Of a stretch of DNA of 64,000 nucleotides, positions 27,121 to 34,875 are shown piece after piece; the stretch's first letter is position 1, and each line of letters starts with the position of its first letter. This stretch comes from an uncultured Schlesneria sp. (GTDB taxonomy: Bacteria > Planctomycetota > Planctomycetia > Planctomycetales > Planctomycetaceae). The translations under genes and the position numbers were made by a program. A model generated the notes under the pieces. It did not search any database and was not told the origin of the DNA. It saw only the letters and a list, made by a program, of their open reading frames with translations. The stretch is taken from positions 1 to 64,000 of the forward strand of contig CAIULL010000076.1 of the NCBI GenBank assembly GCA_903899985.1, in the 5' to 3' direction.

Positions 27121-28887
27121 ATGAGCACTAAAATCCTCACAGTGGTTCAGGCCATCTCGCTTTTAATCGTCAGCGCTGCAGTTGCTGCCGCTCAGTCCAA
27201 AACCGATTCTGTCGCGATCGTCCCGACAAACGATACTGCGAAAGCTCAAGAAGAACCCAGGTTTGCAGAAACGGTTTTTCGAAACGGAGCGGTCTATACG
27301 GTTGATGCTGCCAGAAGCTGGGCAGAATCCGTTGCCGTACGTGGGGGAAGAATCGTTTATGTCGGCAGCGACGCGGGAGTTACTTCTTGGATCGGACCCG
27401 CGACCCGCAGTATTGATCTTCAAGGAAAAATGCTGCTTCCGGGCTTTCACGATTCTCATGTCCATCTGATCGGCGGAGGAATTGAACTGGGGGAATGCGA
27501 TATCAATGGATTGACCACAGTTGATCAGATTCTCGAAGCCGTCAAGCGGTATGCCGATCTTTACCCGGATCGAAAATGGATCAAAGGGGGTGGATGGCCG
27601 CTGACGGTTGAAGAGGGAAACCCTCACAAATCGCTGCTCGACAAGGTTGTCCCGGATCGTCCGATCATGCTGGACGCCTTCGACGGACATTCGGTCTGGG
27701 TCAATTCCAAGGCGTTGGAAATTGCCGGGATTACGAAGGAAACCCCCGACCCGGCGCGCGGCCGCATTGAGCACGATCCCAAAACCGGTGAGCCCACGGG
27801 AACGCTACGCGAATCGGCTGCTCGACTCGTCGTTAACAAAATCCCTCCGTACGCGCATCAGGAATACGTCAAAGGCCTCAGGCGAGGTCTTGAACTGGCC
27901 AACCGGTTCGGGATTACTTCGGTTCAAGAGGCCTCGGTGGGCGAACCGCATTTGAATGCTTTTGACGAACTTGACCGATCGAACGAACTGACGGTCCGCA
28001 CGGTTGCCGCCATGCGAATCGATCCCGCCAAGTTCTCGTCGCAGATTCCACAATTCGTCGAGTGGCGTGAGAAGTATCGGGGCAAGCGACTGAAAACGAC
28101 CGCTGTCAAGATTTTTCAGGACGGCGTCATCGAATCCCGAACCGCCGCGTTGCTGCAACCCTACCTGGTGGAAGCGGGCGAACGAGGCTGGCTGAATCTG
28201 GAGCCTGAAGTTCTGAAACCGCTGGCAGCACAACTCGATCGCCTGGGGTTTCAAATCCATATCCATGCGATCGGGGACCGAGCGATCCAGAGTTCGTTTG
28301 ATGCCCTGGAATTCGCTCGTCAACAAAATGGAAGTCGCGACTCGCGTCACCATCTGGCACATGTCGAGTTGTTTGATCCCGCGGACATCGGCCGGTTTCG
28401 GCGTCTGGGCGTTATTGCCAATTTTCAACCATTCTGGGCCAGTGCCGATCTTTACATTGTGAAAATGACCGAACCAATTCTGGGACCCGAACGTTCGCGC
28501 TGGCTTTACCCGATCCGCAGCGTGGCCAACACCGGTGCGATCATTGCCTGCGGCAGCGACTGGTCGGTGACATCGATGAACCCACTCGACGCCATTCAGA
28601 TCGCGGTCACGCGACGAGGCCTGGCGGACGGGCCAGGTGCCGCCTGGATTTCCGAGGAAGTTGTCGATCTTCCGTTGATGATTGCGGGTTATACGATCAA
28701 CGGTGCGTACGTCAATTTTCAGGAGCAGGAAACCGGCTCGATTGAAGTCGGCAAGTTTGCAGATCTGGTGGTTTTGGACCGAAACCTGTTCGAGATCCCC
28801 AAGCATGAAATTCACAACGCGAAAGTTTTAATGACAATGCTGGAAGGTCACGAAGTCTATTCCAGTTCCGTCGCGACTGAAAAGTGA
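27121..28887 (+). CDS. Secreted YtcJ-like amidohydrolase, second copy
   Basis: Metal-dependent hydrolase of amidohydrolase 3/YtcJ type, 588 aa from ATG 27121 (signal peptide MSTKILTVVQAISLLIVSAA...). It contains FRNGAVYTVD, GFHDSHVHLIGGG (HxH), TTAVKIFQDGVIESRTA (Lys), IHIHAIGDRAI (His), HLAHVELFD, GSDWSV (Asp) and a terminal GSIEVGKFADLVVLD, the full set expected of an active enzyme, unlike the more diverged homologue at 8340-10349. Substrate unknown. GGGAGGAAG lies 13-20 bases before this ATG; ATG 27100 is an alternative giving seven more residues. Confidence 0.88.
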   Translation: MSTKILTVVQAISLLIVSAAVAAAQSKTDSVAIVPTNDTAKAQEEPRFAETVFRNGAVYTVDAARSWAESVAVRGGRIVYVGSDAGVTSWIGPATRSIDLQGKMLLPGFHDSHVHLIGGGIELGECDINGLTTVDQILEAVKRYADLYPDRKWIKGGGWPLTVEEGNPHKSLLDKVVPDRPIMLDAFDGHSVWVNSKALEIAGITKETPDPARGRIEHDPKTGEPTGTLRESAARLVVNKIPPYAHQEYVKGLRRGLELANRFGITSVQEASVGEPHLNAFDELDRSNELTVRTVAAMRIDPAKFSSQIPQFVEWREKYRGKRLKTTAVKIFQDGVIESRTAALLQPYLVEAGERGWLNLEPEVLKPLAAQLDRLGFQIHIHAIGDRAIQSSFDALEFARQQNGSRDSRHHLAHVELFDPADIGRFRRLGVIANFQPFWASADLYIVKMTEPILGPERSRWLYPIRSVANTGAIIACGSDWSVTSMNPLDAIQIAVTRRGLADGPGAAWISEEVVDLPLMIAGYTINGAYVNFQEQETGSIEVGKFADLVVLDRNLFEIPKHEIHNAKVLMTMLEGHEVYSSSVATEK

Positions 28888-29033
28888 GTTTTCAGCCGGC
28901 GGGTTTGTGCTCTGCATAACTTCGAACGGAAACCTGAACACACAGCGCGGCTATTGCCTAGAACTCAATGGGAGGGGGGGATCATAGCTCAGTTTCTCGT
29001 AGATTCGTCCAAAAATGGATGCCGCCATGTTCT

Positions 29034-29136
29034 GGGGTCGGGTGTTCAAATTTCAAATTTCAAAATTGGCCGACAAAGGGTTTAATCAATAGCAAGGTGG
29101 ACTGGCGGCCATTTTGAAATTTGAACGCCCGACCCC
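29034..29136. repeat. Palindromic repeat family A, copy 4
   Basis: Outer arms GGGGTCGGGTGTTCAAATTT and AAATTTGAACGCCCGACCCC with inner TTTCAAAATTGGCCG and CGGCCATTTTGAAA, about 30-bp arms around a central segment. Lies 147 bp after the amidohydrolase stop, within the 316-bp gap 28888-29203, which holds nothing else recognised. Confidence 0.9.
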
Positions 29137-29203
29137 TTCTTAAAAACCAAAATGTCGCGACGACTGCCAGGAACAACCTGAATCAAATACCGCAGTAAAT
29201 CCC

Positions 29204-29623
29204 ATGACGCTCTTCTATCGACTCGCCGCCGACGCCGTGATGATTATCCACCTGGTTTACTTCCTGACAGTGGTGTTAGGTCTCCCGGCAATCTGGATTG
29301 GGATTCTTTGTCGAGGCAAGTGGGCACGAAACTTCTGGTGGCGATGCGGGCATCTCTTGATGATCGCCATCGTCGTCGCCGAGGCCTTGGCGGGAATCAG
29401 CTGTCCGTTGACCGAGTGGGAAAATCAGCTTCGAGTGCTTGCCCATCAAGAAGGTCATTCAGGCAGTTTCATGGCCACACTCGTCCATAACGTGATGTTC
29501 TACGAAGCGCCCAAATGGGTCTTCACGGTGCTCCATACTTTGTTTGGCCTGCTTGTGCTGATCTCGTTCCTGGTCGCGCCACCTCACTGGCCTGGGATCA
29601 GGAAGTCCGTCAAAACGAATTGA
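29204..29623 (+). CDS. DUF2784 family membrane protein
   Basis: Small inner-membrane protein of 139 aa with four hydrophobic segments: DAVMIIHLVYFLTVVLG, the GHLLMIAIVVAEALAGI segment, HNVMFYEAPKWVF and LLVLISFLVAPP. The layout with CPLTEWENQLR between helices 2 and 3 and the GxxGSF loop is characteristic of DUF2784, whose role is unknown. ATG 29204. It stands alone; the next gene is convergent. Confidence 0.82.
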   Translation: MTLFYRLAADAVMIIHLVYFLTVVLGLPAIWIGILCRGKWARNFWWRCGHLLMIAIVVAEALAGISCPLTEWENQLRVLAHQEGHSGSFMATLVHNVMFYEAPKWVFTVLHTLFGLLVLISFLVAPPHWPGIRKSVKTN

Positions 29624-29640
29624 AATCAATATCCCTCGAA

Positions 29641-29680
29641 GTGCCACTGCATCGGAGTCCTCTCTGACGCAGTGGCTTCA
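29641..29680. repeat. Repeat family C, short copy
   Basis: GCCACTGC at 29643-29650 and GCAGTGGC at 29669-29676 flank GGAGTCCTC, matching the outer stem and GAGGACTC-like centre of the copies at 47626 and 50805. It lies between two convergent genes and could serve as a bidirectional hairpin. Confidence 0.55.
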
Positions 29681-29757
29681 GCATCTAAACCTCGATCGAG
29701 AACACCACGGCATGACCGATGACAGTCAGACAGTGACACATCGAGTAACAGACTCGT

Positions 29758-30570
29758 TCAAGCTTCGGCCACAGCCTTCATCGATTCCAGTCCGATCCGA
29801 GCCACTTCCTTCGGGTCGCGTGCCCACAGGTCTTCCCGGAATAACTCGAGAGACAACCAGCGCTTGTACCCTGCCTGCTTGAGCAATCCCAGCCACTGCT
29901 TCAGATCACAATGACCCTGTCCTGGCAAAACCCGGCTGTGATCATGTTGCTGTTCACGCGGCGGTGACGCGGGAGAATCGTTGAAGTGGCTGATGGCAAT
30001 CTGGTCGCCACGCAACAGGCTAAGTGAAGAGAAGGGGCCACCACCGCGGAAGTTGTGGAACGGATCAACGACGATCGTTGCTTCCGGATGTTTAGAAAGG
30101 TTCATGATTTCGAGCGCAGACTCGATCGTATTGATCTGCTCAACAAACCCCAGATATTCCATCGCAGGTTTCACGCCGAATGACAGACCCAGAGTCAGCA
30201 GTTCGGCATAATTCCGGGCGGCCAGGGCCACATCGACTTTTCCTCCTGCCGGGCTGGCAATCGAATAGATCGCTCCAAGTTTCGCGGCGTCTTCCAGTCG
30301 CTTCTTACATTCGTCGAGTCCTGCGGCGTGCTCGGCCCCGGTCGTGTCGCACCAGCCACGCAGATAGATCGTCGTCGGAAGCTGAAGCCGTTGATCGTCC
30401 AGCGCCTTACGAATGTCCATCAGCTTACCACCTGCAGCGACGTATGCCTCAATCTCATCGTGCCAAAGTTCGATCGCTGCGTATCCCGTTTCACCAGCGA
30501 TTCGAATCTTGTCGAGAATTGGCGTCGGTCGAATCGTGCTGGCATTCAGGCAATAGATAAACGCGGACAT
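29758..30570 (-). CDS. Sugar phosphate isomerase/epimerase family TIM-barrel protein
   Basis: Xylose-isomerase-like/AP-endonuclease-2 fold protein, 270 aa, cytoplasmic. Landmarks: FIYCLNASTIRP at the start, GYAAIELWHDEIEAYV (barrel Glu), VKPAMEYLGF, ATIVVDPFHNFRGG, IAISHFNDSP and a terminal RWLSLELFREDLW, supplying the Glu/His/Asp metal ligands seen in this family. Substrate cannot be told (myo-inosose, keto-sugar or hydroxypyruvate-type reactions are known for relatives). ATG 30570 has AAGGAA nearby; the open frame continues to a TTG at 30588. Transcribed away from the carbamoyltransferase unit. Confidence 0.82.
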   Translation of the reverse strand: MSAFIYCLNASTIRPTPILDKIRIAGETGYAAIELWHDEIEAYVAAGGKLMDIRKALDDQRLQLPTTIYLRGWCDTTGAEHAAGLDECKKRLEDAAKLGAIYSIASPAGGKVDVALAARNYAELLTLGLSFGVKPAMEYLGFVEQINTIESALEIMNLSKHPEATIVVDPFHNFRGGGPFSSLSLLRGDQIAISHFNDSPASPPREQQHDHSRVLPGQGHCDLKQWLGLLKQAGYKRWLSLELFREDLWARDPKEVARIGLESMKAVAEA

Positions 30571-30781
30571 CGTCTGTTCCTTTATCAAGAAGCAACGTCA
30601 GGGCTGGTTCGATACGAAGAAGTACACGATCTCACACGACCGAACGATTTTCTGCAAGGATACTTAAGTCTCATCAGTCAGTTTCCATCTTCTGATTCAG
30701 TGGCTTCCGTCGGCGATTCCAAGTCACTATCCTCGCAAGACAATTGATTTTTCCCCTTTTTTTGCAGGGCACGGTTCGCTC

Positions 30782-32326
30782 ATGCGGGCATTGGCTGACA
30801 TCCGATGGCGACGAAAGACCTGGCGCATCTGTCCGTGGTCTTCCGTTCGCTCTGCCGTCGTTTCGTTGGTCGTTGTTGCGGCATTCGCTGTGTTGTTCGA
30901 TCATTGGATTCTCGCCGGATTAGAACGTCGCGGTCTGGTCGCTTCCGATGGATGGAAGCGTCATAACCGAGTGATCGACTCGAATCTCAATCGTAAATCT
31001 CGCCCGGTACTTCAGCCCAAATTGACGACTCCGAACGCACCCGATGTGCGTGCATGGGTTGGTCACGAGGTGTCTCAAGACCGAATCAAGAAGCATCGAC
31101 TTCTCGTGATGGGTGACTCGTACGTCTGGGGCGCACCCTATATGACGCTGAATCACATGTGGTGGCGTCAGCTTGCTATCGAACTCGGCCGTCGTGGTTA
31201 CAACGATGTCGAAGTCATTGCCGCAGGGCGTTCCGGCATGTCAACGCATGAAGAGTTGGACCTGGCAAGAAAGGTTGTTCCGCAATTTCAACCGGATCTG
31301 ATCTTGTGGGGGTTTGTGACCAACGATCCCGATGAAAGGATCGTCAAACAGATCAACACAAGCCAGCTTGCCAGCCCGATTCCCGGCCGCGTTCAATCGA
31401 TGCTTCGGCAAGTGACCCCTCGATTACTTGATTTGTTCAACGCACGCAGAAACGACAAGCTGGCAAAAAGCTATCTCGGGGCTGATTATGGTTATGAATA
31501 TTCGGATTGGCTGCGCCGAATTCACGACGGTGAAAATCTAAATCTCTATCAACAAACAGTCAAAAATGTCAGCCTCTTTCTTAATGAAGTTCATATCCCG
31601 GGATTGATGATCACGCTACCCGAAGCACCGATCGCCGAGCGAATTTCATTTTCATATGACAAAGTTCTGCCGCTCTGGCGCGATGCAGGGATTCCAGTTC
31701 TCGACAACCTGCCTCCGTTCATTCAGCAATTTCCCCAGAATGACGCAACGGGCCCGCAAGCCCTGATCTGGGGCATCAATCCGGCGGATGGACATCCAGG
31801 GCCTCGTGCCACCGCATTTCTCGCGCGACAAACTGTCGATCGGTTGGAGAAAGATTATTCACAGTTTCTGGGACCCAAGGCATCGAAGTCCCCAGAAGTC
31901 CGAATCAATGACTGGTTGCCTTTTAACCTGGATTTGAAACCTCAACCTGAAACGGGAACGTTTGAATTGACGTATCCCGAAACCGATGAATTCTTGGCGA
32001 CAATGCCACTCGAAACCCCGACGGTGCTCGTTGCACTGCAGCAGCCTGTTCCACTCAGCAGGATTCGCCTGAGTGGTACTGGGCTTAAATCGGCTCGACT
32101 TTGGCTTTCCACCTACGACCCCGTTGAACTCTACGATATGGAAGATTGGAATGATCTCGGGTTGATGGAAGGAACCACGTTGAGCTGGATGCTCCCTGCT
32201 GAATTCGCCAGTCGCGAAGCCTCAGTCATCCTGTTAAAGGCTGACGTTCAGCCAGACAATCGCCGTCTGAATCTGGAGCTCAACAAGACGGAAATCCAGC
32301 CGCCATCGACGGAAAGGGTGCCATGA
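30782..32326 (+). CDS. Membrane-anchored SGNH/GDSL hydrolase-like protein
   Basis: First gene of the carbamoyltransferase unit. The 514-aa protein has one N-terminal membrane helix (AVVSLVVVAAFAVLFDHWIL) placing the catalytic domain outside the inner membrane. SGNH residues are visible: GDSYVWG with Ser near residue 113, TND with Asn near 181, and DGHPG with Asp 336 and His 338. A beta-rich C-terminal domain of about 130 residues follows, perhaps substrate binding. SGNH enzymes act as esterases or acyltransferases on glycans or lipids. The stop overlaps the next ATG by 4 nt, so the two are coupled. Exact reaction unknown. Confidence 0.82.
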   Translation: MRALADIRWRRKTWRICPWSSVRSAVVSLVVVAAFAVLFDHWILAGLERRGLVASDGWKRHNRVIDSNLNRKSRPVLQPKLTTPNAPDVRAWVGHEVSQDRIKKHRLLVMGDSYVWGAPYMTLNHMWWRQLAIELGRRGYNDVEVIAAGRSGMSTHEELDLARKVVPQFQPDLILWGFVTNDPDERIVKQINTSQLASPIPGRVQSMLRQVTPRLLDLFNARRNDKLAKSYLGADYGYEYSDWLRRIHDGENLNLYQQTVKNVSLFLNEVHIPGLMITLPEAPIAERISFSYDKVLPLWRDAGIPVLDNLPPFIQQFPQNDATGPQALIWGINPADGHPGPRATAFLARQTVDRLEKDYSQFLGPKASKSPEVRINDWLPFNLDLKPQPETGTFELTYPETDEFLATMPLETPTVLVALQQPVPLSRIRLSGTGLKSARLWLSTYDPVELYDMEDWNDLGLMEGTTLSWMLPAEFASREASVILLKADVQPDNRRLNLELNKTEIQPPSTERVP

Positions 32327-34152
32327 CGTCGATTCTTGGTATTTCCGCGTTTTATCACGATTCTGCCGCAGCGGTGATCGTCGATGGCCAGATTATTGGC
32401 GCAGCACAAGAAGAACGATTCACGCGAATCAAAGGTGATCCGTCATTTCCGCATCACGCCGTCGGCTGGTCCCTTGAGCAGGCTGGTCTCGATATCGAAG
32501 AGATCGATCACATCGTTTTTTATGAGCGACCGCTCGTTCATTTCGAACGCTTAATGATGACATACCTGTTAACGGCACCGCGGGGTCTTCGTAGTTTGCT
32601 TCACACGTTGCCGGAATGGTTGACCAGAAAACTTTGGCTCGAACGTGAAATTTCAGCGGAACTGGACGTCAAACGGAAGATACATTTTATCGACCATCAT
32701 CGCTCACACGCCGCGAGCGCGTTCTATCCTTCTCCATTTCACGAGGCGGCCATCCTCACGATCGATGGCGTGGGCGAATGGTCGACGGCGACATGGGGCA
32801 TTGGTCGTGGGTCTGCGATTGATCTTCGCGAGGAGCTCCGTTTTCCCAATTCACTCGGTCTGTTGTATTCGGCGTTTACGTACTATTGCGGCTTTAAGAT
32901 TAACAGTGGTGAATATAAGTTAATGGGCCTCGCCCCCTATGGACGTCCGGTCTATGCCGATCGGATTATGCAGCGAGTCATTCATCTGATGGATGACGGA
33001 ACAATGCTGCTCAACCAAAAATATTTCAATTACGCCACGGGGCTGACCACGACGTCAGCAGCATTTCATGAATTGTTCGATGGTCCGCCTCGTCAGCCTG
33101 AGTCGCAGATTACGCAACGGGAAATGGATCTGGCGGCCAGTATCCAGGCCGTGATTAATGAGGCTCTTCTGCGCATGGGCCGGTTTATCCACAACAGAAC
33201 CGGGCTTGATCAACTGGTGCTGGCAGGTGGAGTCGCCTTAAACTGCGTGGCAACGGGCAAGCTCTCTTCGGAAGGTCCCTTCAAACAAATCTGGACTCAG
33301 CCCGCCGCTGGAGATGCAGGGGGGGCACTCGGCGCAGCCTTGAGCTTCTGGCATCGTGAGTTACGTCAGCCCAGGTCGGTCGCCAGTCCTGACGGTATGC
33401 ATGGCGCTTTCCTGGGGCCGGATATCCCACCCGAATCGTCCCAGGATGATGCCATTCTTCGCGCGCTTGGCGCAGTCTGGGATGTCCTTGATGAAGGAGA
33501 TTTGCAACGCCGAATTGCTGCCGATATTTCCGATGGGAAAGTCGTCGCGGTCGCACGGGGGCGGATGGAGTTTGGACCTCGATCACTTGGTTCCCGATCG
33601 ATTCTTGGCGACGCTCGATCCGAGAGTATGCAGTCTCGCATGAACTTGAAGGTGAAGTTTCGTGAATCGTTTCGGCCCTTTGCGCCGATGGTACTTGCCG
33701 AAGATGCAGAAGCCTATTTCGACTGTCGCCAGGAAAGTCCCTATATGCTGCTCGTTTTTCCGGTCGCTGAAAGGCGAAGAAAAACCGTCGAACAGTTAGA
33801 TAAGTTCGGTATCGAATTGCTGAAACTCATTCGATCCGACATCCCCGCCGTCACGCATGTCGATTATTCAGCAAGACTGCAGACCGTTGATCTTCAGCGA
33901 AATCCGTTTATGCACGGGGTCATCTCGAATTTCAAAAGTCAGACCGGTTGCAGTGTGATCGTCAACACGTCTTTTAACGTTCGCGGTGAACCGATTGTGA
34001 ACACCGCCGAAGACGCCTATCGCTGTTTCATGGCGACCGAGATCGACAATCTTGTCGTCGGCAACCGGTATCTGGAACGAACCCGTCAACCACACCCCCC
34101 TATGGACGAGGCTGCTCGTGCCAAATGGCTTCAACGCTTTGAACTCGACTGA
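32323..34152 (+). CDS. O-carbamoyltransferase, NodU/TobZ/SxtI family
   Basis: Transfers a carbamoyl group from carbamoyl phosphate, via carbamoyl-AMP in studied relatives, to a hydroxyl. The 609-aa length is normal. N-terminal Kae1-like domain: GISAFYHDSAAA (His 12), HHRSHAASAFYPSPF (metal-site histidines near 125-129), TIDGVGEW, INSGEYKLMGLAPYG and LAGGVALNC; C-terminal domain: GRMEFGPRSLGSRSIL, RESFRPFAPM and NTSFNVRGEPIV. Most relatives have GPRALGNRSIL; this has S for A and S for N. No antibiotic or toxin pathway genes are nearby, so the acceptor is probably an envelope-related molecule (inference). Cytoplasmic. Confidence 0.92.
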   Translation: MTSILGISAFYHDSAAAVIVDGQIIGAAQEERFTRIKGDPSFPHHAVGWSLEQAGLDIEEIDHIVFYERPLVHFERLMMTYLLTAPRGLRSLLHTLPEWLTRKLWLEREISAELDVKRKIHFIDHHRSHAASAFYPSPFHEAAILTIDGVGEWSTATWGIGRGSAIDLREELRFPNSLGLLYSAFTYYCGFKINSGEYKLMGLAPYGRPVYADRIMQRVIHLMDDGTMLLNQKYFNYATGLTTTSAAFHELFDGPPRQPESQITQREMDLAASIQAVINEALLRMGRFIHNRTGLDQLVLAGGVALNCVATGKLSSEGPFKQIWTQPAAGDAGGALGAALSFWHRELRQPRSVASPDGMHGAFLGPDIPPESSQDDAILRALGAVWDVLDEGDLQRRIAADISDGKVVAVARGRMEFGPRSLGSRSILGDARSESMQSRMNLKVKFRESFRPFAPMVLAEDAEAYFDCRQESPYMLLVFPVAERRRKTVEQLDKFGIELLKLIRSDIPAVTHVDYSARLQTVDLQRNPFMHGVISNFKSQTGCSVIVNTSFNVRGEPIVNTAEDAYRCFMATEIDNLVVGNRYLERTRQPHPPMDEAARAKWLQRFELD

Positions 34153-34789
34153 GGCCAATCAAGTCCTCACGCGATCACGATATCTCCGCCGACTTGATGA
34201 ACGGCGCGAGACGGATGAGTTCCGCCAATTGACAAATTTCGGTTTGACGATTGGTTGGCTGTTTACTCTGCTGGGTGGCTTTTGCTGGTTCTGTGTCATC
34301 AGCCAGATCGACTGGTTCTGGCGAATGATGATGACTGCCGGTCTGGTGCTGCTGTTCCTGGGGACCGTATTACCTCAATTGCTTTACTGGCCACGCCGAC
34401 TCTGGATGGGACTGGCCCATTTACAAGGACGGCTGGTCATGACCGTGCTTTTGACAGTTGTCTATTTCGGATTGATGTCCCCCTTGGGTTGGTGGGAACG
34501 CCGACGACGCGGGGGGTCGCATCCATTTTATTCATGGGACACGAACCGACCGACGTTGACCACCGGTTGGGAAACGTTGCCACAAACAACGCCAGATTCC
34601 ATTGCCGGCGACGTTCAACAGAACGGATCCCGTTCGTTAGTTTCGTTGTTCGCCGAAACGTTGATGTTCTTTGCTGAACGTGGTCATTATCTGCTTTTGC
34701 CAGTTTTGCTGTTACTTCTGATGCTCGGAATGATTTTATTCTTCGTACAAACTTCGGCCTTGGCACCGTTTATTTATACGATCGGATGA
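34118..34789 (+). CDS. SxtJ-like/DUF5989 (SxtK-like) fusion membrane protein
   Basis: About 223 aa with four membrane segments. Residues about 20-135 (QLTNFGLTIGWLFTLLGG, RLWMGLAHLQGRLVMTVLLT, FGLMSPLGWWERR) look like SxtJ-family proteins, and residues about 172-223 (LFAETLMFFAERGHYLLLP to ALAPFIYTIG) look like DUF5989/SxtK proteins. In saxitoxin clusters and many other genomes these are separate small genes beside an O-carbamoyltransferase; here they share one reading frame. GTG 34118 with GAGG upstream is the preferred start and overlaps the carbamoyltransferase by 35 nt; TTG 34139 is possible. Likely partner or membrane platform of the carbamoyltransferase; mechanism unknown. Confidence 0.75.
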   Translation: MPNGFNALNSTEANQVLTRSRYLRRLDERRETDEFRQLTNFGLTIGWLFTLLGGFCWFCVISQIDWFWRMMMTAGLVLLFLGTVLPQLLYWPRRLWMGLAHLQGRLVMTVLLTVVYFGLMSPLGWWERRRRGGSHPFYSWDTNRPTLTTGWETLPQTTPDSIAGDVQQNGSRSLVSLFAETLMFFAERGHYLLLPVLLLLLMLGMILFFVQTSALAPFIYTIG

Positions 34790-34830
34790 CGGCTGGATTG
34801 TGACCTGCAAATCGAAACCGAAACAAAAAA

Positions 34831-34855
34831 AGGGTGGTCGCATCACGACCACCCT
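34831..34855 (-). terminator. Rho-independent terminator of the DUF1501 operon
   Basis: Perfect 10-bp stem AGGGTGGTCG/CGACCACCCT with a 5-base loop, followed on the minus strand by a run of seven to eight T. It begins 20 bp after the DUF1501 stop at 34876. There is no T-run on the plus side, so it mainly serves the leftward operon. Confidence 0.92.
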
Positions 34856-34875
34856 TAGAGAAGTCGAATTGGATT

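Noticed and set aside
27805-28815. A 336-codon minus-strand frame inside the amidohydrolase gene
   Set aside because: It overlaps a gene with complete family motifs and itself shows no domain, signal or ribosome site.
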